This document shows positions 1 to 8,142 of a stretch of 52,609 nucleotides of DNA, in pieces. Numbering within the stretch: position 1 is the first letter of the stretch; the number at the start of each line of letters is the position of its first letter. Source of the DNA: CAYXBG01 sp964463145 (GTDB lineage Bacteria > Acidobacteriota > UBA6911 > RPQK01 > CBDAPI01). The notes under the pieces are model-generated. The model was not told the origin of the DNA. It saw nothing but the letters and a program-made list of their open reading frames with translations, and made no database searches. The position numbers and the translations under genes were made by a program. The DNA is taken from assembly GCA_964463145.1 (NCBI GenBank), contig CAYXBG010000003.1:1-52609 (forward strand), written 5' to 3'.

Positions 1-1
1 T

Positions 2-2614
2 GCAAGAAACTTCAATTTTCAATTTCTGGATGGCACCTCCGCCACCTACACATACGAGGAATTGGAGAATACTTTCAACGGCCTAAAAAATCGGCAAGGA
101 GAACTTCAAACAGAAAAAGTTTTGCTTCTTCGTCGACCTACTGAAATTCGCAGTGAGATGAACGCCTATATGAAGGACCGTCTGACCGGCCTCACGGAAA
201 ACCAGATCGACGGTCTAATTAGCAAGGCTGAAACAATGGATGTTTTCATCCGCCAAATCCACAACGAGGAAATGAATTTGGTAGACCGATGCGAATCTTG
301 TCACGTAGGTGCCCGTGAGCCTGTTGCCCTGTCTGCCGATGACATGGGGGGCAGGAGCCTATTTGCAAGTCACCCAAGACGTGACCTGCTCGCCATCCAC
401 GACCCGGAAACCTTTGGTTGCACACCCTGCCACAACGGTAACGGTATTGGAACGGTTAGCACTGTAAGGGCCCACGGTAAGTACAAGCACTGGTTGCACC
501 CTCTTTACGACAGAGAAAATTTCGAAGCAGGCTGCATTCAATGTCATCGCTTGGACAGACATCTTGAAGGTGCACATACCTTCAACGCTGCTAAGGACGC
601 CTTTCAACACCAAGGCTGTATGGGTTGTCACGCCTACGAAGGTTTTGATACCGAACCTGCGCAAATGCGGGCGGTGCGTAAGAATCTTCAAGACTTGAAT
701 GCCGAACGAATGACCAGCCAAATTTCCGTTGAGCGACTGCTAGAAAAGGGTGATAGTGCCGAGACTAACAAAGAGGCCAACCTCGCCTATGCAGAAGCCA
801 CTCGTGCAACCCAATCGATTGCAACCATTGACGCTGACCTAGCCAGGTTAACCATACGTCTCGATGAATTACTGATGGAGCGAAAACGCCCTGGCCCAAA
901 CTTGAAAGAGGTCCGTAATAAACTCGTCAAGGAGTGGATCCCCCAATGGATCAGAAATCCACAGGCTTTTCGGCCAAACACCAAGATGCCTCAATTCCGA
1001 CTCAATGGAGATGAAATCGAAGCTATTTCAGCCTTCCTATGGCAGTCTGGAGTGAACGAACCAGTGGCCTCACACCCAATGGGAGACGCCTTGAGTGGAA
1101 AAAGTCTCTTCGAATCTAAAGGCTGCTTGGCATGTCATTCGGTTGGTGAGGAGAGCGATCTCATTGGTGGAGACTTCGCAGCTAATCTAAGTCGGATAGG
1201 AGAAAAAACTAACTACAACTATCTCGTTCGCTGGATTCACAATCCGAAGGAACGGAGTCTCCCATACGACCCGGTACTGAAACATGACGTAACCCGTGAG
1301 GATTATGAAAGCCGTGGTCTTCCATTTCAGTTCGGACCAGAGCACAACCAGAGCCCTCTGGGAAATCATTCTCTACAGGTACAGAATTCCACAGTCATGC
1401 CTAATCTAAGGCTGACCTGGCAAGAATCAAGAGACATAGGAACATACTTGGTGGGCCTGAAAAAAGAAATTGATCCCTTGCCTACCACACCTTTCCTGGA
1501 AGACACCAAACTTTTTGAAAGAGGCCGTTTTCTAACCAGGCACTATGGTTGCGCCGGATGCCACGAAATAGCTGGACTAGAGGACGAGGGGAAAATCGGC
1601 ACAGACCTCACTGTTGAGGGAAGTAAGCCCCTTGAACGTCTTGACTTCGCACTACTCACCCACGATGCAAAACACGATGGTTGGTACAACCACAAGGGCT
1701 TTTTTGAGCGGAAACTTAAAGATCCCTCCGTCTATGACCAAGGGAAAATCAAGGGAGACTTGGAAAAGTTGAGAATGCCCAATTTTCACCTGGACGACAA
1801 AGAAATCGACCAGCTAACAACATTCCTCTTAGGTAGTGTTGAATCAATTGTGCCTCCACAATTTCACAACACTCCATCGGACCAGAGACAAGATGTACAA
1901 AAAGGTTGGGCTTTGGTCAAAAAATATAACTGCATGAGCTGTCATCAATTCACTCCCGGCCAATCTGAAACTGTGATGGCAGAACTACCCCTTTATGCAG
2001 GTTCTTTAGCTGAAAAACTCCCGCCCAGTCTGGTGGGACAAGGTGCACGTACTAACCCCGAGTGGCTCAAGCGTTTTCTCAAAAATCCGGCACTGAGCTC
2101 TGCTGATCCACACCGGAATGGTGTTCGTCCCTACCTTGATGTGCGCATGCCCACTTTTGCCTTATCGGATAACGAGGTCGGAACATTGGCTCGTTTTTTT
2201 CAGGCCCTTTCCAAGCAGCCTACCCCATATATTCCACCCGAATTGCCCCCTCTAACTAATAAAGAGAGAGCAATGGCAAGGGAGTTGTTCACAAGTAATG
2301 CAGCTCCTTGTTTACGATGCCATGCAACGGGAGACAAGCGTACCGACCCTGATAAGACCGCACCCAATCTAGACCTCGTGAAGGCGCGGCTAAAACCAGA
2401 CTGGACCAAACGATGGCTAGTCCATCCTGAAATTATCAGACCCGGTACGGCCATGCCCTCCGGACTTTTCAGGCGCGAGGGGGATCGCTGGGTTTTCTCT
2501 CTGGCAAACTTCCGTAGCTTCAGGGGCTACAACAAGGACGAGGCTGAACTTGTGGTACGATACATGTTCGAATACACTCCGGAAGAACAACGCAGACTAA
2601 CACGAGGACGATAA
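2..2614 (+). CDS. Eight-haem c-type cytochrome, 5' truncated
   Basis: The frame is open from the first bases of the window, so the true start lies upstream; the TTG at 62 is probably internal. Counting residues from that TTG, eight CXXCH haem-binding motifs lie near 77, 120, 158, 186, 355, 497, 624 and 750. The first four are close together. A charged, probably helical stretch (about 205-290) leads to four single-haem cytochrome c modules. Met-Pro pairs (MPQF, MPNL, MPNF, MPTF, MPSG) follow, and Met there is the usual sixth haem ligand. The protein is presumably periplasmic and carries electrons in the respiratory chain; this is inferred from the haems and from ctaA/ctaB just downstream. The exact partner is unknown. 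Confidence 0.9.
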   Translation, partial: ARNFNFQFLDGTSATYTYEELENTFNGLKNRQGELQTEKVLLLRRPTEIRSEMNAYMKDRLTGLTENQIDGLISKAETMDVFIRQIHNEEMNLVDRCESCHVGAREPVALSADDMGGRSLFASHPRRDLLAIHDPETFGCTPCHNGNGIGTVSTVRAHGKYKHWLHPLYDRENFEAGCIQCHRLDRHLEGAHTFNAAKDAFQHQGCMGCHAYEGFDTEPAQMRAVRKNLQDLNAERMTSQISVERLLEKGDSAETNKEANLAYAEATRATQSIATIDADLARLTIRLDELLMERKRPGPNLKEVRNKLVKEWIPQWIRNPQAFRPNTKMPQFRLNGDEIEAISAFLWQSGVNEPVASHPMGDALSGKSLFESKGCLACHSVGEESDLIGGDFAANLSRIGEKTNYNYLVRWIHNPKERSLPYDPVLKHDVTREDYESRGLPFQFGPEHNQSPLGNHSLQVQNSTVMPNLRLTWQESRDIGTYLVGLKKEIDPLPTTPFLEDTKLFERGRFLTRHYGCAGCHEIAGLEDEGKIGTDLTVEGSKPLERLDFALLTHDAKHDGWYNHKGFFERKLKDPSVYDQGKIKGDLEKLRMPNFHLDDKEIDQLTTFLLGSVESIVPPQFHNTPSDQRQDVQKGWALVKKYNCMSCHQFTPGQSETVMAELPLYAGSLAEKLPPSLVGQGARTNPEWLKRFLKNPALSSADPHRNGVRPYLDVRMPTFALSDNEVGTLARFFQALSKQPTPYIPPELPPLTNKERAMARELFTSNAAPCLRCHATGDKRTDPDKTAPNLDLVKARLKPDWTKRWLVHPEIIRPGTAMPSGLFRREGDRWVFSLANFRSFRGYNKDEAELVVRYMFEYTPEEQRRLTRGR

Positions 2615-2689
2615 CTGGATAGTATTCGAAATTCCAAGATACCAGGGAAGTTGGGTTGTGTTCCCATTATACGGATAGGAGACTCTCAT

Positions 2690-3484
2690 ATGCGATTCTT
2701 AAGTATGTGTTTTGTTTGGTTGGTTACAAGTGTAGTTTTTATCGGATGTGGTGGAAGTGAACAGGCAGATTCTGGATCAGGGAACACGACTGAGGCCCCT
2801 GCGGAAACAGCTGTAGTAAGTGAGAAAAAACAAGTAGATCCGGCAACCACGGGATCTGTCAGCGGCAAGGTAAACTACTCCGGGAAGGCTGGCAGAAAAG
2901 CTCGTATACGGATGAATGCCGACCCTAACTGTGCTGAACAGCATCAATCGCCCGTCTATGCGGCCGACCTGAAGATCAACGAAAATGGCACCTTACAAAA
3001 TGCTTTCGTCTGGGTCAGTTCTGGCCTGGAGGAATATGCTTTCGATACTCCTTCAGAAGCTGTCGAGTTGGATCAAAAGGGCTGTGTATATGTGCCTCAT
3101 GTGCTCGGAATTCAGACTGGCCAGAATTTAAACGTGTTGAATAGTGACGGGACCACCCATAATATCAACCCGTCTCCGGCACAAAACAGAGACTGGAACA
3201 TCTCTCAGGCACCAAACTCAGATCCTATTGTTAAAAAATTCGCGCGCGCGGAAATAATGATCCCGATCAAGTGTAATGTCCATCCTTGGATGAAGTCCTA
3301 TCTTGGTGTAGTGCCTCACCCTTATTTCACAGTAACGGGAGCCGACGGCTCTTTTGAGCTCAAAGGTCTACCACCTGGCGAATACACCGTGGAGTCCTGG
3401 CATGAAAAGCTAGGAGTGCAGAAGCAGACGGTTACCGTATTGAGTGGTGGTGACCAGGCCACCGATTTTTCTTACGGGAGCTGA
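2690..3484 (+). CDS. Lipoprotein with cupredoxin-like and carboxypeptidase-regulatory-like regions
   Basis: I start the gene at ATG 2690, which follows AGGAG (2677-2681), rather than at the TTG at 2651. From there residues 1-20 form a lipoprotein signal ending in the lipobox FIGC, so Cys20 is probably lipidated. After a low-complexity Ser/Glu/Ala linker, the middle has a His (THNINPSP), a Cys and a later His (KCNVHPWM) spaced as in copper-binding plastocyanin-like proteins. The C-terminal 55 residues (DGSFELKGLPPGEYTVESWH) match the carboxypeptidase regulatory-like beta-sandwich. It sits between a multihaem cytochrome and haem A synthesis genes, so a periplasmic respiratory role is plausible. 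Copper binding is inferred. Confidence 0.75.
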   Translation: MRFLSMCFVWLVTSVVFIGCGGSEQADSGSGNTTEAPAETAVVSEKKQVDPATTGSVSGKVNYSGKAGRKARIRMNADPNCAEQHQSPVYAADLKINENGTLQNAFVWVSSGLEEYAFDTPSEAVELDQKGCVYVPHVLGIQTGQNLNVLNSDGTTHNINPSPAQNRDWNISQAPNSDPIVKKFARAEIMIPIKCNVHPWMKSYLGVVPHPYFTVTGADGSFELKGLPPGEYTVESWHEKLGVQKQTVTVLSGGDQATDFSYGS

Positions 3485-3563
3485 CACCACAATCCTCCTC
3501 GAACGATCAATCACTAAAGGAAGGCCCTATCTCGGTAACCTTTTTGCTTGATATGGGGTAAGT

Positions 3564-4523
3564 GTGCTTTCTCAAAGGACTAAGCCCGTGAAACGCTCAA
3601 TACACGTCTTTAGCGTGATCGTGGCCTCCTCCACGTTTATCCTGCTTATCGCGGGCGGCCTGGTCACCAGCAATGACGCTGGATTGGCCGTACCTGACTG
3701 GCCTCTCTCCTATGGTAGCTGGATGCCTCCTATGGTAGGAGGCATCTTTTATGAGCACGGCCACCGTATCATCGCAGCAAGCGTTGGGCTGATGACCCTT
3801 TTACTGTGTGTCGCCCTATTTATGACTCGCACACCTAGGTGGATGCGTGTGCTTGGTGTTACAACACCTATTACGGTAATCCTCCAAGGGATTTTAGGAG
3901 GTGTAACAGTCCGATACCAACTCCCTCTAGCGATCTCGGTTATACATGCCTGCCTGGCCCAAATCTTTTTTTGCCTCACCACCAGTCTGGCTCTATTTTC
4001 ATCGCGGCCCTGGTCTCGCGGTTGGGACATACCTGCTTCCCTAACCTATACTCTAAGCCCCAGAGCGATTCTCCTTACTTCCTCTATTCTGATTCAGCTG
4101 ATTCTGGGGGCTTTGTTAAGACATACTGGAGTTGTGGACGGATCTAAAGCGGGCCGATTAGTCTCCTGGGTTGTGATCGCCCACATTCTGGGTGCCATTA
4201 TTGTGACTGTACTGGTTCTGCGGGTAGGCGTAATGCTTTTACGCCATTTTGAGGAAGGACTACTATATCAACTAGGCGTTGCCTTGCTATCCTTACTTGT
4301 CGTACAAGTTTCTCTGGGCGTGGGCTCCTTTTGGGTCCGACTTAAAGCAATGGAATGGGTCCAACCTTTACCCTTGGATACTTGGATAACGACCTCACAT
4401 CTCGCCGTCGGAGCACTCATGTTAGTCACAAGCTTACTGGTCATATTCTGTCTCAAGAATAGGTATAATAACAGCACTCCACTATCGGTAGGTTCCACAG
4501 TCTTGACGGTAGTATTTAAATGA
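3564..4523 (+). CDS. ctaA: Haem A synthase (COX15/CtaA)
   Basis: CtaA oxidises the methyl group of haem O to the formyl of haem A in the cytoplasmic membrane. The 319-residue protein is strongly hydrophobic with about eight membrane segments. The family motif EHGHR (Glu-x-x-His-Arg) follows a conserved DAGLAVPDWPLSYG segment, and further conserved histidines occur in VIHA, LRHTG, VIAHILG and TSHLAVG. The start is GTG 3564 behind GGGGTAA; a GTG 24 bases later is an alternative. The gene overlaps ctaB by four bases (ATGA), so translation is probably coupled. Its presence implies an aa3-type oxidase, which is not in this window. Confidence 0.95.
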   Translation: MLSQRTKPVKRSIHVFSVIVASSTFILLIAGGLVTSNDAGLAVPDWPLSYGSWMPPMVGGIFYEHGHRIIAASVGLMTLLLCVALFMTRTPRWMRVLGVTTPITVILQGILGGVTVRYQLPLAISVIHACLAQIFFCLTTSLALFSSRPWSRGWDIPASLTYTLSPRAILLTSSILIQLILGALLRHTGVVDGSKAGRLVSWVVIAHILGAIIVTVLVLRVGVMLLRHFEEGLLYQLGVALLSLLVVQVSLGVGSFWVRLKAMEWVQPLPLDTWITTSHLAVGALMLVTSLLVIFCLKNRYNNSTPLSVGSTVLTVVFK

Positions 4524-5416
4524 ATATTTCTACGCACAGCACTCCCCACGCTTCTGGCCTATTCTCACGGATTCCAGCGTATCTAGAACTTACCAAGCCA
4601 CGAGTATCCATAATGGTTGCTTTGACAGCAGGCGCGGGTGTTTTCTTAGGATCAGCTTCTTCCTCGCAGCTCCTTCTGGTGGCATGGGTTATTCTAGCTA
4701 CAGGACTTCTTGCTGGAGGGGCAGCCTGCCTCAACCAATTTCTTGAGAACCAGCCTGATTCCTTAATGGCAAGAACGGCTAGACGCCCGATCCCGAGCGG
4801 ACGCATAGGTCGAGTCCAGGCCGTGGTTTTCGGATTATCTCTTAGTATCGTTGGTGCGTTTCTTCTGATCATCTATGCCAATACTCTGGCCACATTACTC
4901 GGACTTTTGACAAGTATCATTTATCTCCTTGCCTACACTCCACTCAAACGCCATAGCACAATCTGCACCACTGTGGGAGCAGTACCCGGCGCAGTTCCCC
5001 CTCTAATTGGATGGGCTGCAGCTACAGGTAGTCTCAATAGTCAAGCTTGGGCCCTATTTCTAATTCTTTTCCTGTGGCAATATCCTCATTTTCTGGCTAT
5101 AGCTTGGCTCTATAGAGACGACTATGCTAAAGCTGGCTTCAAAATGCTCCCAATGCTTGACGTCTCTGGGAAAAAAACCTCCAAGCAGGTTGTAATATTT
5201 TCCAGCTTATTGCTCGTTGCCAGTGTCCTTCCTGTGTACCTAGACCTGGCCGGAAAAATTTATCTGATGGGTGCTCTCGGCTTGGGAGCGTTACAGGTAA
5301 TCGTTTCTCTACAACTGCACAGAGATCCATCTACCACTAAAGCGAGACACGTTCTGAGAGCCTCTCTCGTTTATCTGCCAATATTGTTGATCTTCTTGAT
5401 GATCGACAAAATCTAG
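4520..5416 (+). CDS. ctaB: Protohaem IX farnesyltransferase
   Basis: CtaB adds the farnesyl chain to protohaem, making haem O, the substrate of the adjacent CtaA. This UbiA-superfamily membrane protein has about nine hydrophobic segments. The first polyprenyl-diphosphate-binding motif reads NQFLENQPDSLMARTARRP, and the second Asp-containing loop is WQYPHFLAIAWLYRDDY. The intervening YTPLKRHSTICTTVGAVPGA segment is typical of CtaB. The length of 298 residues is normal for the family. The ATG sits inside the end of ctaA (ATGA overlap). It is followed by the convergent flavin reductase gene. Confidence 0.95.
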   Translation: MNISTHSTPHASGLFSRIPAYLELTKPRVSIMVALTAGAGVFLGSASSSQLLLVAWVILATGLLAGGAACLNQFLENQPDSLMARTARRPIPSGRIGRVQAVVFGLSLSIVGAFLLIIYANTLATLLGLLTSIIYLLAYTPLKRHSTICTTVGAVPGAVPPLIGWAAATGSLNSQAWALFLILFLWQYPHFLAIAWLYRDDYAKAGFKMLPMLDVSGKKTSKQVVIFSSLLLVASVLPVYLDLAGKIYLMGALGLGALQVIVSLQLHRDPSTTKARHVLRASLVYLPILLIFLMIDKI

Positions 5417-5476
5417 GGACAGGATGATCGTCACAGCTTCTTTGCAGATCGTCGATCCGGACGTTTGATCAGACCA

Positions 5477-5959
5477 CTAAGGCTTACTTCCAAAGTATCC
5501 GCCACCAAAATAGAGTAGTGGTCGGGTGGTCATCGATGAGAGCTCCCCGCCAAGCACTTTACCAACTAAAATCTGATGATCTCCCTCGGGATAACAAGTA
5601 GAAAGACTGCATTCTAAGTACCCCAAACAATCCCTAATAATAGGAGCACCCGTCATCTCCCCCCTCAATTCCAGATATTTACTCCTATCGGGGACACTTG
5701 TCGCAAAGTATTCAGAGATATTTTGCTGTTCTTGGTTGAGTATACTGATGGCGAAAAATTTCCGCTCTAGGAAGAGAGGCAAGCCTGTTAAATGATTGCC
5801 GAGACATACTAACACCAGCATTGGCTCAAGAGAGACTGAAGTAAAGGAATTAACAGTTACTCCATAAGGATTTCCATTTGTACCTAGGGTCGTTACGACA
5901 GTAACCCCGGTGGCAAAATTACCCATGATCTTTCGGAAATCAGTGGCATTAAAATTCAT
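5477..5959 (-). CDS. Flavin reductase-like FMN-binding protein
   Basis: The 160-residue protein belongs to the flavin reductase-like split-barrel family (HpaC/PheA2 type), which bind FMN or FAD and reduce it with NAD(P)H, often for a partner monooxygenase. The N-terminal NFATGVTVVTTLG segment followed by NSFTSVSLEPMLVLVCL is the family's flavin-binding core. A C-terminal GDHQILVGKV (D-H-x-I-x-x-G) is also typical. No monooxygenase partner is visible nearby, so the substrate is unknown. It runs convergently toward ctaB, and a short co-directional reading frame (5998-6207) lies 38 bases upstream. Confidence 0.85.
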   Translation of the reverse strand: MNFNATDFRKIMGNFATGVTVVTTLGTNGNPYGVTVNSFTSVSLEPMLVLVCLGNHLTGLPLFLERKFFAISILNQEQQNISEYFATSVPDRSKYLELRGEMTGAPIIRDCLGYLECSLSTCYPEGDHQILVGKVLGGELSSMTTRPLLYFGGGYFGSKP

Positions 5960-5997
5960 TTGGACATCCTATTATTTCAGTTGGCAAGTCTAGGACT

Positions 5998-6207
5998 TTA
6001 AAACACCTTTCGGAGAATTTCCAGAATCTTCCGGATTTGGACAACGATCAGAGAGCAAATCCCCTGATTGCACTCCTGCAGGAGAGGACTTTTCAGGAAG
6101 TTAAAGTTTTCATCCTCAAACGAGTCGTCGTGACCTGAGAGCATGGCTGTGCTAATGTTGTGACACCGTATACACTCCGTCATGCCCGTACCTGAGCCGT
6201 CACCCAC
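5998..6207 (-). CDS. Possible small CXXCH/Cys-rich protein
   Basis: This is an uncertain short gene of 69 residues from GTG 6207, or 61 from ATG 6183. It carries CIRCH near its start and a second Cys pair (ECNQGIC) about 33 residues later, then a helical basic tail. There is no export signal, so CIRCH is more likely a zinc ligand than a haem site. AAAAGAG lies just before the GTG. It runs in the same direction as the flavin reductase and overlaps the start of the divergent HEAT-repeat gene by at most 26 bases, so it fills the gap without hiding a known gene. I do not recognise a family. Confidence 0.35.
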   Translation of the reverse strand: MGDGSGTGMTECIRCHNISTAMLSGHDDSFEDENFNFLKSPLLQECNQGICSLIVVQIRKILEILRKVF

Positions 6208-7036
6208 TATTTCTCTTTTCTTCCGTTCGAAATTACTGATCCTAACAGTTCTTCTAATCGGTATTTGGATCCCCTTCCAATTTTGGTACGGGGTTTGGTT
6301 TGGACGAGACTTAACAGACGAACAATTATCCGCATACCTGAGCTCGAATTCGAAGCAGCGATTGGTACAACATGCATTGTCCCAGATCGGTGAGAGAATG
6401 ATTGCGGGAGACCCAACGGTCCGAAAATGGCATGCTCATATTGCTGCCCTCGTTGATAATCCTGCGATTTCTTTACGAGCACAGGCGGCATGGGTCATGG
6501 GACAGGACAACACTTCAGAAATTTTCCACATGGCCCTGCTCCGGAACCTAAAAGATTCCAACCCACTTGTACGTCGGAATAGCTCCCTCTCTCTGGTCAA
6601 ATTCAAGGATGAGAAGGCCATCCCTGAATTACGACAGATGCTCTCTCCCTGGATCGTTTCTAGTCCTATTCAGGGCAAGGTAACCCTGCACGCAAAACTT
6701 ACGCAGTCGGTTCACGAAAATGTTGATCTAATAACCATCACAGCTCCGGATGGAGAAACTCAATCCATTAGATCGAAAATTGGTGGTCAAATCAGTGAGA
6801 TCAAGGTGAAGGATGGAGCATCGGTGGACGTAGATCAACCACTGTTGGTGCTCGCTGCAAATCCAAAACACGCATGGGAAGCACTCCGTGGACTTTTTCT
6901 GATTGGTCAGAAATCGGACTTACCCTGGGTTCAATCCTATTTGGAACATACCAATCATAATGAAGAAATAAGGATACAAGCTGAATCCACGGCCGCTGCA
7001 CTACGAGGACGCTCAGATACTCCTTCGGAAAAATAA
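6182..7036 (+). CDS. Membrane-anchored HEAT-repeat protein with embedded barrel-sandwich domain
   Basis: Residues 17-37 form one membrane anchor and the rest looks soluble. Residues about 60-155 resemble HEAT/PBS-lyase repeats (LRAQAAWVMGQ, VRRNSSLSLVKFKDEKAIPEL). Residues 160-226 look like a biotinyl/lipoyl-type barrel-sandwich hybrid (IGGQISEIKVKDGASVDVDQ) without an MKM or DK modification site. This is the non-modified form seen in HlyD-type adaptors. A further HEAT-like pair follows (227-276). Function is unknown; an adaptor or scaffold role is likely. The start ATG lacks a clear ribosome site. It converges on the ferredoxin gene, 16 bases away. Confidence 0.7.
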   Translation: MPVPEPSPTISLFFRSKLLILTVLLIGIWIPFQFWYGVWFGRDLTDEQLSAYLSSNSKQRLVQHALSQIGERMIAGDPTVRKWHAHIAALVDNPAISLRAQAAWVMGQDNTSEIFHMALLRNLKDSNPLVRRNSSLSLVKFKDEKAIPELRQMLSPWIVSSPIQGKVTLHAKLTQSVHENVDLITITAPDGETQSIRSKIGGQISEIKVKDGASVDVDQPLLVLAANPKHAWEALRGLFLIGQKSDLPWVQSYLEHTNHNEEIRIQAESTAAALRGRSDTPSEK

Positions 7037-7052
7037 GTTGCCCTGGGATAAC

Positions 7053-7409
7053 TTACCAAGGGAGTAACCCTAAGTTTTTTTCCACCTGAGCTATATCGAC
7101 CATGTCGATAGCGTCCCAAGGACATCCATCTAAAAATGTATCCTCAGGGCCCTTACTCGTGCACAACTTGCATCCGATGCAGAGGAGAGGATCCACCTCA
7201 ATCCGACCTAAAGGAGGAGCTTCTGGATCAGTTACCCAGATCATACAGTGCTCGACAGGGCAATAGTCCACACAAGCGGGAGATCCAGCACAACCAGTAC
7301 AAGAATCATTTATAACCGCTACTATACGCGGTTTTCTTTTGCGCCTATGGCTCTGTTTGACTGTTTTGGGGTCTTTGAAGGTATCGACTGCCATGCTTTG
7401 TTGTATCAC
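7053..7409 (-). CDS. Ferredoxin with two 4Fe-4S sites
   Basis: This is a small soluble electron carrier. Two four-cysteine sets are visible: C37-x2-C40-x5-C46-x3-C50-P, and C77-x2-C80-x2-C83-x12-C96-P. Both are stretched compared with the usual CxxCxxCxxxCP. The N-terminus is basic (HRRKRKPR). The start may be GTG 7409 or ATG 7394, which would give 113 residues. It is the last gene of a minus-strand group with the PHPT1-like protein and the 54-residue membrane protein, suggesting that they share a redox task. The electron partner is not known. Confidence 0.85.
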   Translation of the reverse strand: MIQQSMAVDTFKDPKTVKQSHRRKRKPRIVAVINDSCTGCAGSPACVDYCPVEHCMIWVTDPEAPPLGRIEVDPLLCIGCKLCTSKGPEDTFLDGCPWDAIDMVDIAQVEKNLGLLPW

Positions 7410-7443
7410 CTGACTTAGTTAGTTCCAGATACTACTACACCAC

Positions 7444-7971
7444 TCATACTTCTTCCTCACGATTTGCCGCGTCGCCTTTAGTCTCCCCATCAACCTTCTT
7501 CGCTTCTGCCGCAGCTTTCTTGGCAGCAATAGCTGCTGCCTTCGCCTCTTTTGCCTTACGTTGCTGCTGTTCGTAGTGTTCAGGCGTAAACCAAGAAAGG
7601 TCATGAGAAGGGAAAGCTTCCCTAAGTAGTTGTGCTACTTCCTCGCGATTCTCTTCGATGCCACTATCCGGTCTCCCACCAAACACCGTAACGGTACCAT
7701 AGTAAGGGTTGATACTCAGACTCCCTCCACCCTTCACAGAAAGAAAGGCATTGTCTTCATCCAGACCTACCTCTTCTAAGCCTCCCCATGTCCATTTAAT
7801 AATACGTTGCTCCAGGTTATCCCTGTACGGCCGGAAATTTAGAGCCCGGACCAAGGTTTTCGCCTGGTTCCCTGCGGTGAGTTTCAGAACAAGGTAGCAA
7901 AAATGAACGCCACTACTCTCAACTGCAACATTTGGAATGGAAGCTAGCTGCATCTCTAAGGGGGCCTCCAT
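7444..7971 (-). CDS. PHPT1/Janus-ocnus-like protein with Ala/Lys-rich tail, catalytic His missing
   Basis: Residues 10-133 follow the order of the eukaryotic phosphohistidine phosphatase PHPT1: an opening IPNVAVESSGVHFCYLVLK, a central FRPYRDNLEQRI, a GGG turn at 81-83, a TVTVFGG strand and a closing SHDLSWFTPEHY. PHPT1 uses a His in Tyr-His-Ala-Asp; the matching position here is Arg50 (PYRD). The Arg after PHPT1's GGG is also absent. The fold assignment is inferred from this motif order. Residues 137-160 are an Ala/Lys-rich helix. Phosphatase activity seems unlikely; binding or assembly is more plausible. The start is six bases after the upstream small membrane gene. Confidence 0.55.
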   Translation of the reverse strand: MEAPLEMQLASIPNVAVESSGVHFCYLVLKLTAGNQAKTLVRALNFRPYRDNLEQRIIKWTWGGLEEVGLDEDNAFLSVKGGGSLSINPYYGTVTVFGGRPDSGIEENREEVAQLLREAFPSHDLSWFTPEHYEQQQRKAKEAKAAAIAAKKAAAEAKKVDGETKGDAANREEEV

Positions 7972-7977
7972 AAAAAA

Positions 7978-8142
7978 TCAGGTAAGTACTACGCTGAGGG
8001 TCAGACCGACAGTCATTAAAGCGACACCGGCCCAATAGCCTAATCTCACAATGGTGGAGTCGCCCGATAAAACAAGGCCGAATATTAGGAGTAGGAGAGT
8101 CCCCAGAATTGAAATGGACAGCCCCAACCAGATAAGTGTCAC
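7978..8142 (-). CDS. 54-residue two-helix membrane protein
   Basis: This short gene reads from GTG 8142 to TGA at 7978-7980. A strong ribosome site GGAGG lies seven bases before the GTG. The product begins VTLIWLGLSISILGT and has two hydrophobic helices (about residues 3-24 and 35-53) joined by a polar turn containing SGDSTIVR. The stop is six bases before the start of the PHPT1-like gene, so the genes are very likely cotranscribed. I recognise no family. A small subunit of a membrane complex together with the ferredoxin and PHPT1-like protein is the simplest idea. Confidence 0.7.
   Translation of the reverse strand: MTLIWLGLSISILGTLLLLIFGLVLSGDSTIVRLGYWAGVALMTVGLTLSVVLT

Noticed and set aside
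62..64. TTG at 62 as the start of the multihaem cytochrome
   Set aside because: The frame is open to the window edge with plausible coding residues upstream, so the gene is truncated rather than starting here.
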